NCBI GenBank assembly: GCA_003427395.1
Contig: BFEA01000041.1
Location: 2,086,681-2,111,728 of the forward strand
Length of the DNA stretch: 25,048 bases
Reading direction: 5' to 3'
Source: Chara braunii
Lineage: Eukaryota > Streptophyta > Charophyceae > Charales > Characeae
The position numbers and the translations under genes were made by a program. Below the pieces are notes generated by a model. That model saw only the letters and a program-made list of their open reading frames with translations, ran no database searches and was not told the DNA's origin. Each line of letters starts with the position of its first letter. The first letter of the stretch is position 1. Below, one piece after another: positions 19,076 through 25,048 of the stretch.

Positions 19076-19540
19076 TCCCGTCGTCAGCTTTCTGATTAGG
19101 GATGTTGTAGAGGATTGGTGGATGGTGGGGGAAACATGCCCAAGCATAATGAAGTCTGCACTACTTTGTAGACGGCCTCTTGCTGTGGATGAGGATTGGT
19201 GGATATTGATGCCATCATTACCCTAATTCTCTGAGTGACTCGCAGCTGAATCGAGTTGCAAGTCCTCATTTCGAAAATCTAGGCAAGTCGCTCGTCAGGG
19301 TTTTTGATTGCACGTCATTGGACACCTCCGAATTGCAAGTCCTCATTTCGAAAATCCCCCACGGCCGGCGGCGGCGTGCTTGGTGTTCATCATCTGAGAT
19401 AGGTGGCTTGGCCCCCCTAGTCCGTCTTCGTAGGGCCCTGTGTCCAATCAGGGGCCCTCGGCTCTCCCATCCCTCATTGAGGGTTAGTACTTAGGCTTAG
19501 GCTATCCCCTCTAGGCTCAGGGTGCTACTTCCAGTCGGTA
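19076..19540. other. No gene seen; 77-bp spaced direct repeat
   Basis: The phrase ttgcaagtcctcatttcgaa and the following aatc occurs at 19256 and again at 19333. The rest, including the C-rich stretch at 19405-19460, has no recognised content. Confidence 0.6.
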
Positions 19541-19542
19541 TA

Positions 19543-19583
19543 GATAGGTAGGTAGTGGGAGGCATATTGACTGAGTAGTATAA
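19543..19583 (+). repeat. Dispersed motif taggtaggtagtggga, copy 3
   Basis: tataggtaggtagtggg-type sequence followed by catattga.tgagtagtata matches 16117-16155 and 4170-4215. It ends only about six bases before the TTAA of the next element. Confidence 0.5.
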
Positions 19584-19592
19584 CTTCGTTAA

Positions 19593-19742
19593 ACCACCAG
19601 TACTTGGCCCAGCTATCGGCCGCGGAAAAAAATAGAGTAGAAACGTTTCTAGTTGGATGAATTTGGGCGCTCCTGTAGTGGCCCGTAGGTTTCCTAAAAT
19701 TACGTAGCGTTAACGCTACGCGACTTTAGGAAGTACTGGTGG
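19593..19742 (+). mobile_element. TTAA-family MITE, 150-bp copy
   Basis: The left end accaccagtacttggccc is identical to that of the element inside trnG, and the right end is gaagtactggtgg. TTAA occurs at 19589-19592 and 19743-19746; the terminal T of the right end appears to be lost or merged with the duplication. The interior matches the 6917-7036 copy and includes a perfect 18-bp palindrome, cgtagcgttaacgctacg, at 19703-19720, which is partly shared with the 22.6-kb copy. No coding capacity. Confidence 0.88.
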
Positions 19743-19746
19743 TTAA

Positions 19747-20675
19747 AAAAAAAAACAGAGCTTCTCAGGAAGAGCTACGTGAAGGCTCAACGAGCACACA
19801 GCGGTAGACTTTCCCGGCTATTTTGTTTACTTACGTACTTGGTACATAGCTCGAGTTTGAACGCAGATGCATGGGTCGTTTTACTCTCTAAGACACCGTT
19901 TCGAAAGCTGGTGCCTGCAGGAAAATCCTTGCCATGCCAGCAGGCAATAATTGCTGTGGGTCCGAAATCCAGGTCGGGGAAAGAGGCTTGGACGGGCTCA
20001 TCTTCCGTCATCACTCTCTTGAATTATAAGAAACCTTCTTGGAAAAAATAAAATTCCATTCCAAAGAAGGCAAGGTCTGAATCCCTCCTCAATCAACCAG
20101 GAATGTCCTGGGACCACAACCGACCTTAGGCGCCGAGAATCAGGGTCTTCAACTAGGAACAGAAATGGCCACACCCAGGCCAGTGTCCTGAAGCCTCCAC
20201 CTCTAAGATACCTTCCCTTTTTACCATGGTTACGATCCGGACCGTAGTGCAAAGTGTCTGAATAACCGGACCGCAGTGCAGACGGTCTGGGTCTGAATGT
20301 CTGGCTCTGGTATTGACCAGAGTGTTCGGGTAAATCCCCCCACCCCCCACCTAAAAAAAAAAAAAAAAAATCTGAAAAAGAGATGTGGTGCAGGATTGCA
20401 ATGCGTCAATCTTTTGGCCGAGGACAGTCTAGAAATTCATAGCATAAGTCAAGAAAAAATATAAAAACGTTTTAAATTAAAGTAGGGTTTTTTCAAATTT
20501 TGCTTTTTCAATCCGGACGGTCTGCAGCCGTACAGACACAGGTCTGACCGGACGTCTCGACTGATCCAGTGTCCAGGTCTGGCGTAACCATGCTTTTGAC
20601 AGAGTGTTTCTCCCCCACTTCCTCCCCCCTCTTTTCTTCCTCTTTTCTGTATGTGCTTATTCAGTATGCACTGTC
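19747..20675. other. No gene seen; short CCGGAC-type repeats and an A18 run
   Basis: Words such as atccggaccgtagtgca and accggaccgcagtgcaga (20235-20285) and atccggacggtctgcag (20512) recur, suggesting a diverged local repeat. A run of 18 A lies at 20353-20370. Open frames here are unrecognised. Confidence 0.5.
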
Positions 20676-20760
20676 AGGCAGTATTGCGTCAACAGATGAG
20701 CGACAGTATTGCGTAGGCAAATGTGGGACAGAATTACGTCAACCAATACACGAGAGACAT
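20676..20760 (+). repeat. ~25-33-bp minisatellite, three diverged units
   Basis: cagtattgcgtcaacagatg, cagtattgcgtaggcaaatg and cagaattacgtcaaccaat follow each other at about 20679, 20704 and 20729. Confidence 0.8.
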
Positions 20761-22050
20761 GCGATTATATGTCAGGCATGTCTGCTGATGTGCCCGGGCT
20801 TTTTCATGGTTTTTGTTTACGCGGTTGATGAATCAACCATGACACTTGTTTGTGGCAGAGCGCTCTGCTGTCGGTAGGACAATTGTGTACATGTCAGCCC
20901 TGTGACAAGGTGTGATATAAAAGAAATCAGATAAAAAAAAGATTAACAGAAAAATAAATCTGCTCCAGTATCTAGTCAAGCTCAGCAAGATTTATGCCAT
21001 GGAAGGGACGCCTGGCCCCACTTGTTAGTGGATTGGAGATATGCCCAGCCTTGTGTGTCATGGACAAGTGAGCTTGCACAAGAAAGCGTAGGACAACTGA
21101 AAAAAAATAGGAAAATCTTTGAAAAAGGTATAAACGACAGGCTTGCCAATGTTGCCGTTTGCTTTTTTTTTTTTTTTTTTTTTTGACATCCAGCAGGTGA
21201 GCTGGAGGTGCTGGAAAGAGCAGGCACCTCTAGCAGCCTGGGGGATGGATCCTGTGTATTGGACAGTAGGAGCACATGCTGTACTGCAGGTTCAGCGCAT
21301 TGAGAACCGTATCTTTGACATGGTTGACCGCATACATGGTTGATCGCATTTCTGATGGCCTGTGGGACATCCTTTCTCACTCTGGTCTGGTGTGAAAAAA
21401 TCTGGGAGAGTTAAGGGTTAAAGTGGCTCGTGATGGGGGAACATGGTTTGATTTATGGGGCAGTGAAGACGGATGTTGGGTGCGCACTGACATGTCGCTG
21501 GAACTCTCTTTCCATATGCATGACCCTTTGTTGTCCTTGCTGGAAGTGTCCGAGGGGATTGTGTTAGTTCCCTGCGACAGCCTGCTGCTTTGTCACACAC
21601 ATGCAGTGCCACATCCTTCTGTTTTTTTTTTGTTTTTTTTTTTCGGTTCGCCATGTTCACAAAAGATCAAATCAAGCGACATTGAACCGACAGTACACCC
21701 GGACCTGGAGGCGCTGCAGTGTGCGCCAAGCTTTTTCGACCGTCCCCCCCCTACGGCACCCTTTTTTTCTTTTTTGGCTGGTGCCGCCAGCCATTGTGGT
21801 CGCGGGCAGATCTGAGCGGGCAAAATCTTGGAGTTGGCAATCCCTGGATTTTCTACGAGGCTCGGGCCGTGTGCTGGCAGTTGGAAGTGCGTGACTATCA
21901 TCTTCCCCTGAACACAATGCACCGGGATTATGAATGCGTAGAAGTTACCTTCCAGGTCCCTTTGTGAAACTGATGCACGAGGGCAGTTGTTCCATTTGGT
22001 CGATGAATGACGCCGCCATAGGGCCTCGCTGAACCGCTCACCCGTCACCA
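20761..22050. other. No gene seen; T22 run and one dispersed motif
   Basis: A run of 22 T lies at 21163-21184. At 21764-21800 the dispersed motif ttggctggtgccgccagcca occurs. The 176-codon minus-strand frame (21593-22123) runs antisense through a T-rich stretch and into the mitochondrial-derived piece, so it is not considered a gene. Confidence 0.5.
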
Positions 22051-22081
22051 ACATTTGGAATGTAGATGGGGAACAACTGAT

Positions 22082-22291
22082 ATGACAAACTTTGCACAGA
22101 GATGGCTGTTTTCCACAAACCACAAGGATATAGGTACTTCATATCTAATTTTTGGTGCAATTGCTGGAGTAATGGGCACATGCTTCTCTGTACTAATTCA
22201 CATGGAATTAGCACAGCCGGGAAATCAAATTCTTGGTGGAAATCATCAACTTTATAATGTGTTAATAACAGCTTACGCTTTCTTAATGATC
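22082..22291 (+). pseudogene. cox1: Mitochondrial cox1 5' fragment (NUMT)
   Basis: The reading frame from the ATG at 22082 gives [18 protein letters not shown] and continues for 70 codons that match the N-terminus of plant-type cytochrome c oxidase subunit 1, the catalytic subunit of respiratory complex IV. Visible landmarks are [12 protein letters not shown], the GAIAGVMGT helix-I segment, [20 protein letters not shown] and ITAYAFLMI. Intact cox1 has about 520 residues; here homology stops abruptly after codon 70 and a stop follows six codons later, before the first haem-binding region is complete. Three residues differ from the usually conserved sequence as I remember it: S20 for Leu, H40 for Arg and Y65 for His. 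With tRNA remnants downstream and nuclear-type repeats all round, this is a decaying nuclear copy and not a working gene. Confidence 0.93.
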
Positions 22292-22571
22292 TGTGCGCCG
22301 CTGTGCTAGATGTTTGCAACCAAACCACTGCAACAATGTGGTGAATACCTACGACTCACCATAAATAAAATAAATTAAAGGTACCGATAGCTTGTCCGTA
22401 GGTAAATGTTCTCAAAGGCTCAGGAAGGAGTCCACTATAATGTAATGCCAGAAATCTAAGATCGCTTTTTGACAGGTTGCTTATAGAGTTTAGATGGTTG
22501 CACTTCGAGCCTAAAGAGAACCCAAAGGCAAACATGAAAAGAACTGCGGGAGGCAGCGAAGGAAGCTGATG
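22292..22571. other. Unassigned segment between the cox1 and trnG remnants
   Basis: This piece lies between two mitochondrial remnants and is A/T-richer than its surroundings. It is probably mitochondrial intergenic DNA joined to cox1 by rearrangement, but no known gene was recognised on either strand. The minus-strand frame over 22356-22613 covers both this piece and trnG, so it is unlikely to be coding. Confidence 0.4.
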
Positions 22572-22847
22572 AGCGGAAAAAGGGATTTGAACGCTCAACC
22601 TTAGCCTTGGCAAGGCTATACTCTACCATTAAACCACCAGTACTTGGCCCAGCTATCGTTGCCGAGCCTGGAATCCCCCTGCGTGCCAATTTTTGCCGAA
22701 ACGCCAGGGTACCATTTCAATTTTTTTTGGCTGGTGTTTCCAGCCATTGAAGTCCTGTACCCCAAAGCCCGAACTTTGCGTAGCGTTAACGGCAACGGCC
22801 CGCGGCCGATGTATGGGCCAAGTACTGGTGGTTTCAGCTATTTCTGC
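22572..22847 (-). pseudogene. trnG: Mitochondrial trnG-GCC remnant, split by a MITE
   Basis: Read on the minus strand, the tRNA starts at 22847 (gcagaaatagc), is interrupted after the D-arm entry by a 200-bp element, and resumes at 22632 (taatggtagagtatagcct), ending with cctttttccgc at 22573. The anticodon loop reads ctt-GCC-aag, giving Gly. The two pieces together fit the plant mitochondrial tRNA-Gly(GCC) in length and structure, with a few substitutions in the acceptor and T arms (for example gcAgaaa for gcGgaaa). The interruption proves that this copy is non-functional and that the mobile element arrived after, or with, transfer to the nucleus. Confidence 0.88.
22633..22832 (+). mobile_element. 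TTAA-family MITE inserted in trnG, 200-bp reference copy
   Basis: Perfect 18-bp inverted ends, accaccagtacttggccc and gggccaagtactggtggt, bound the element. TTAA lies on the left (22629-22632) and TTCA on the right (22833-22836). The intact tRNA has a single ttaa at this point, so the right copy is a mutated duplication. The interior contains the dispersed ggctggtgtttccagcc motif and part of the gtagcgttaac palindrome. There is no coding capacity. TTAA duplications are the hallmark of piggyBac-type transposons, but the ACC-starting ends are not the CCC/CCY typical of that superfamily. Confidence 0.93.
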
Positions 22848-22958
22848 CATCAATCCACTTTGTGGTGCGCTCGCCGTGAGATGAGAGGCCGAAGGAAAGA
22901 AAATCAAATAAAAGAAAAGAAAACGCTCTTGCGAGCGCGGCTCGCCACCAGATCAGAG

Positions 22959-23032
22959 TGGGCCTAAGCAGATTTGAACTACTGACTTTACACTTACCAG
23001 GCGTGTATTCTAACCAACTGAGTTATAGGCCC
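22959..23032 (-). pseudogene. Mitochondrial tRNA remnant: Ile(GAU)-type body, anticodon GGU as written
   Basis: The minus strand gives a full-length 73-nt cloverleaf: acceptor gggccta/taggccc (7 perfect pairs), D-loop actcagttggttagaat, anticodon loop ctGGTaa, T-arm agtagttcaaatctgct and discriminator A. The body, especially cacgcctg.taag and the T-arm, resembles bacterial/mitochondrial tRNA-Ile(GAU), but the anticodon here reads GGU (Thr). Mispairs in the D stem (C-A) and at the end of the anticodon stem (C-A) suggest decay. It adjoins trnR on the same strand without a spacer, as in a mitochondrial tRNA cluster. Identity as Ile versus Thr is undecided. Confidence 0.8.
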
Positions 23033-23104
23033 ATGCTTGGAAAGACTTGAACTCTCAATCCCCAAATCCGTAGTTTGGCACTCTATCCAATTAAGCTACA
23101 AGCA
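23033..23104 (-). pseudogene. trnR: Mitochondrial trnR-ACG copy
   Basis: The minus strand reads tgcttgtagcttaattggat through ccaaactacggatttgg to ccaagca. The acceptor stem tgcttg(g) pairs fully, and the anticodon stem ccaaa/tttgg encloses ct-ACG-ga, giving Arg(ACG). It matches the plant mitochondrial tRNA-Arg(ACG) type. The D-stem shows a possible decay change (gcTT..gagT). It may look intact, but it lies in a nuclear mitochondrial insertion with broken neighbours, so expression as a tRNA is unlikely. Confidence 0.85.
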
Positions 23105-23113
23105 CATTCATTC

Positions 23114-23168
23114 GTCCCTTTTGTCTAGGGGTATAGGACATCAGGGAGGCCGATCCCGTAATGTCCAC
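23114..23168 (+). pseudogene. trnE-like remnant lacking its anticodon arm
   Basis: gtcccttttgtctaggggta followed by taggacatc matches the acceptor and D-arm of tRNA-Glu. Instead of the anticodon arm the sequence jumps to agggaggccgatcccgtaatg, which resembles a T-arm (ggg..cgatccc). The best reading is a tRNA-Glu with an internal deletion of about 20 bases, on the strand opposite to the other tRNAs. The match is short, so the call is tentative. Confidence 0.4.
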
Positions 23169-23364
23169 ATACACTTGGAATGTTGATGTTGGGCGAGTGG
23201 TTCTGTGAAGCCTATAGTCATGGTAGTGCTTGGTTTTGAGGTCCAAGTTGGGCGATTAGGCTTTCCCCTCGGTCGCTAGGTGTGTAAGTGTGGTAGGTGG
23301 CCACCGGTAGGGATGATGATGAAATCAGGTAGGACATGGGAGGGTGGCACTGCGATCTAATTCA
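23169..23364. other. No feature seen
   Basis: This is where the mitochondrial-derived segment ends and other repeats begin; the exact boundary cannot be placed. Confidence 0.4.
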
Positions 23365-23399
<35 letters not shown>

Positions 23400-23576
23400 G
23401 CACCAAATTGGCACCAGCTCATTGATGGCTTTGGTCATTCGTCAACGGCTTGATATATGCTCAAGGACTTTGTTGCTTATTGCCCTTGGGTTGAACCTCT
23501 GATCGGCTTCTCAGGTATGTGAACCTCCAAATGAACCTCCAAATGAATATAACTGGGTGCACGCATGTTTGTACAN

Positions 23577-23611
<35 letters not shown>

Positions 23612-23787
23612 GCACCAAATTGGCACCAGCTCATTGATGGCTTTGGTCATTTGTCAAGGGATTGATAAATGCTCAAGGACTTTGTGGCAAAATGCCCTTG
23701 GGTTGAACCTCTGATCGGCTTCTCAGGTATGTGAACCTCCAAATGAACCTCCAAATGAATATAACTGGGTGCACGCATGTTTGTACA
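23365..23787 (+). repeat. 212-bp tandem duplication, each copy headed by T30
   Basis: Copies 23365-23576 and 23577-23787 each begin with ag and about 30 T, then aatgcaccaaattggcacca, and run to gggtgcacgcatgtttgtac with few differences. The ambiguous base at 23576 sits at the junction. Read on the minus strand each copy ends in a poly(A) tail, so a polyadenylated retrocopy is possible, but no parent gene was recognised. A junction with an N, a homopolymer and a near-identical repeat also fits an assembly error. Confidence 0.88.
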
Positions 23788-23954
23788 TCCATGAAACTGC
23801 CAACAGGTTAACTCTTGCACCTTGGCAATGGTCGTCTCCTGAAACTTGTAACCTCCAAATGAATTTGGCTGGGTGCAGACATGTTTGTACATCCATGAAA
23901 CTGCCAACAGGTTACCTCGTGCACCTTGCCAATGTTTCTGTCCTGAAACTTGTT
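23747..23954 (+). repeat. 104-bp tandem duplication, two copies
   Basis: Units 23747-23850 and 23851-23954 share acctccaaatgaat, gctgggtgca-type words, catgtttgtacatccatgaa, actgccaacaggtta and cctgaaacttgt. The first unit overlaps the end of the 212-bp duplication, so the two duplications are nested. Confidence 0.9.
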
Positions 23955-23966
23955 GATGTCATTGTC

Positions 23967-24188
23967 GTTCAAAGCTATCTTTTTTCTTTTTCTTTAAATT
24001 AATTTGGACCATTTCTTGACTTTTGCGTGTCATCCTTGTGCAGGGGCCATGTTAATCTTCTCTGTATCATTCCAATTTTGATGGATGTCCTGAAGGATGA
24101 CATTCTTCCTCCTGAGATATAGCCCAAAAATACAGCTATAATGATCATACATTGTATTAGGGGGAAGGAGGCGGTTCAAAGCTATCTT
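23967..24188 (-). mobile_element. Chimeric retroposed insert with 15-bp target site duplication
   Basis: The exact 15-mer gttcaaagctatctt occurs at 23967-23981 and 24174-24188 and brackets about 192 bp. On the minus strand the order is: duplication, a ~70-bp MITE-like segment (24103-24173), U6 RNA, an A-rich tail (aaattaatttaaagaaaaag), duplication. A long target duplication plus a 3' A-rich tail is the signature of LINE-machinery retrotransposition. The 5' segment resembles the element at 668-778 (shared aaatacagctataatga), so the inserted RNA or cDNA was chimeric. Confidence 0.8.
24001..24101 (-). pseudogene. U6: U6 snRNA pseudogene
   Basis: On the minus strand the sequence begins gtcatccttcaggacatcc, continues with aaaattggaatgatacagag and aagattaacatggcccctgc, and ends caagaaatggtccaaatt. 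This is the near-complete ~101-nt U6 small nuclear RNA, a core component of the spliceosome. The 5' stem-loop is altered. The ACAGAGA box is intact, but the invariant AGC triad that follows reads AAC. Several differences from the plant U6 I remember are C-to-T or G-to-A changes at former CpG sites (aacgat to aatgat, tgcgca to tgcaca, atcgag to gtcaag). The loss of the triad and the insertion structure show that it is a retropseudogene. Confidence 0.93.
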
Positions 24189-24540
24189 AAAGTCCCGCGT
24201 TTGGAAGTGCGGCTAACGGTTGGTTTTGCAGACTGGCTTGGGCTTGTGGTGCCTGTTGCTTGAAGTCTCGTGGTGAAGGGGAGATTGTATGGATTTCCTA
24301 GGGCAGGACAAGAATCCGCATCTGGGAATCGAGCCTGGCAACAACTGATTTTAGGTGCCTTTTTTTTTTTTTTTTTTTTTTGAACTTATGTTCCAGTCTA
24401 TTGGTAGGTGTCACGTGCTGGGAGCCGGGCCCAGCTTCCCAGAAAAGGGAACTGTGTTTTGAAGGACTACCACCTGAGAGGCTTCTTTCCCCAATCGGGA
24501 TGGTGGCCACACGCCAAAGCAAAGACAACCTGTGCTGACA
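24189..24540. repeat. T22 run and a dispersed motif; no gene
   Basis: A run of 22 T at 24360-24381 precedes gtctattggtaggtgtcacg and tgctgggagccgggcccagc (24395-24445), a diverged third copy of the motif at 2084-2139 and 7141-7200. Nothing else was recognised. Confidence 0.5.
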
Positions 24541-24543
24541 TAA

Positions 24544-24675
24544 TTTTGGCTGGCGGCACAGCCGTTTTTGGTCTGGTAGGTTGATCCCCTATAGAAGCGG
24601 ATGTCGACATCTCAGGCAATTATCTTTGGCTGGGACACGTATTGGTGTATAGATTACACCACCAGTCCATTAGGT
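24544..24675 (+). mobile_element. Degraded TTAA-family sequence
   Basis: ttttggctggcggcacagcc at 24543 and ggtctggtaggttgatcc at 24570 recall 7553-7600. At 24654 ttacaccaccagtccatt looks like a left end after a mutated TTAA, preceded by cacgtattggtgta, a possible right end of an adjoining element. Ends are too degraded to define an element. Confidence 0.35.
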
Positions 24676-24983
24676 CGTCTTGCAGATCGCGGAGCGCATT
24701 TGATCATGAATCAGTTTTGACTGACTGCAGGTCTGTACTTTCGTAGATCAGTGCACCTTGCTCGCAGACGGGTGGTTTTGTTGTTCTGTGCATGTGTAGG
24801 GAATCGGGGGTAGTAAGGCCTGCGCTTTATTGCTTTTTCAGCACAGGTTAGCAAATGCGTGTCATTCTCAACAGAAAGTCTTACCCTCAGACTTATTCTG
24901 CAGCTAGGTGTGTCTTGGAGGAAATGGTCTAAGCTATGGAACAAAGGGACTCTGCATCTGGTGCTTTTCCTACGCCTTCTTTC

Positions 24984-24986
<3 letters not shown>
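24676..24986. other. No gene or repeat seen
   Basis: Neither strand shows a recognisable gene, and no partner sequence was found in the window. Confidence 0.45.

Positions 24987-25048
<62 letters not shown>
24987..25048 (+). repeat. (CT)n microsatellite at the window edge
   Basis: An uninterrupted CT run of about 31 dinucleotides runs off the right end. It is the second large CT array in the window (the other is at 10876-10927). Confidence 0.97.

Noticed and set aside
21593-22123. 176-codon minus-strand open frame
   Set aside because: It runs antisense into the cox1 fragment and ends in a lysine run from a T-rich stretch; no domain.
22356-22613. 85-codon minus-strand frame as a mitochondrial protein
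   Set aside because: It starts inside trnG and shows no similarity I recognise to mitochondrial proteins.
24102-24173. TATA-like ctatatctc upstream of U6 as a functional snRNA promoter
   Set aside because: The segment is inside the target duplications and matches a MITE family; no plant upstream sequence element was seen, and the U6 copy itself is mutated.

Overview
The window reads as nuclear, mostly non-coding DNA from a streptophyte (green-lineage) genome. A charophyte alga such as Chara is the best fit, but that is an inference. The strongest evidence is a decayed piece of mitochondrial DNA near 22.1-23.15 kb: the first 70 codons of a plant-type cox1, followed by mitochondrial tRNA genes (Gly-GCC, an Ile/Thr-type tRNA, Arg-ACG and a damaged Glu-like tRNA). 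A U6 spliceosomal RNA pseudogene near 24.05 kb confirms a eukaryotic nuclear setting. No open reading frame gives a recognisable nuclear protein. The longest ones come from simple repeats (poly-C, CT) or cross several unrelated repeats, so I annotate no intact protein-coding gene.

Almost everything that can be identified is mobile or repetitive. At least four families of short inverted-repeat elements (MITE-like) recur: (1) a family with ends ACCACCAGTACTTGGCCC inserted at TTAA, with five well-bounded copies (6.9, 7.7, 12.8, 19.6, 22.6 kb), a short sixth between two TTAA sites (12.7 kb) and several single ends; (2) a 617-bp foldback element flanked by TTA (0.93-1.55 kb) resembling PIF/Harbinger/Tourist elements; (3) a ~120-bp family with ends GGGCCTCG...CGAGG (0.2, 2.7, 3.0, 5.9 kb); (4) a ~110-bp hairpin family, TA-flanked in its best copy (0.7, 5.6 kb), related to the segment fused to the U6 copy. 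A tRNA-derived SINE-like head with Pol III A and B boxes lies at 15.7 kb.

The second theme is local duplication. About twenty places carry two or three head-to-tail copies of a 20-400 bp unit. Examples are a 154-bp unit at 11.4-11.7 kb with no difference seen by eye, ~397 bp at 17.4-18.2 kb, 212 bp at 23.4-23.8 kb, ~149 bp at 18.8-19.1 kb, 125 bp at 8.26-8.5 kb and ~110 bp at 9.87-10.09 kb. The two ambiguous bases (18023, 23576) both fall inside such duplications.

Two observations stand out. First, one TTAA-family element sits inside the mitochondrial-derived trnG; the intact tRNA is known, so it supplies the empty target site and fixes the TTAA duplication and element ends exactly. Second, the U6 copy is bounded by an exact 15-bp direct repeat, has an A-rich tail, and carries an extra MITE-like segment at its 5' side, as expected for a chimeric, retrotransposed RNA.
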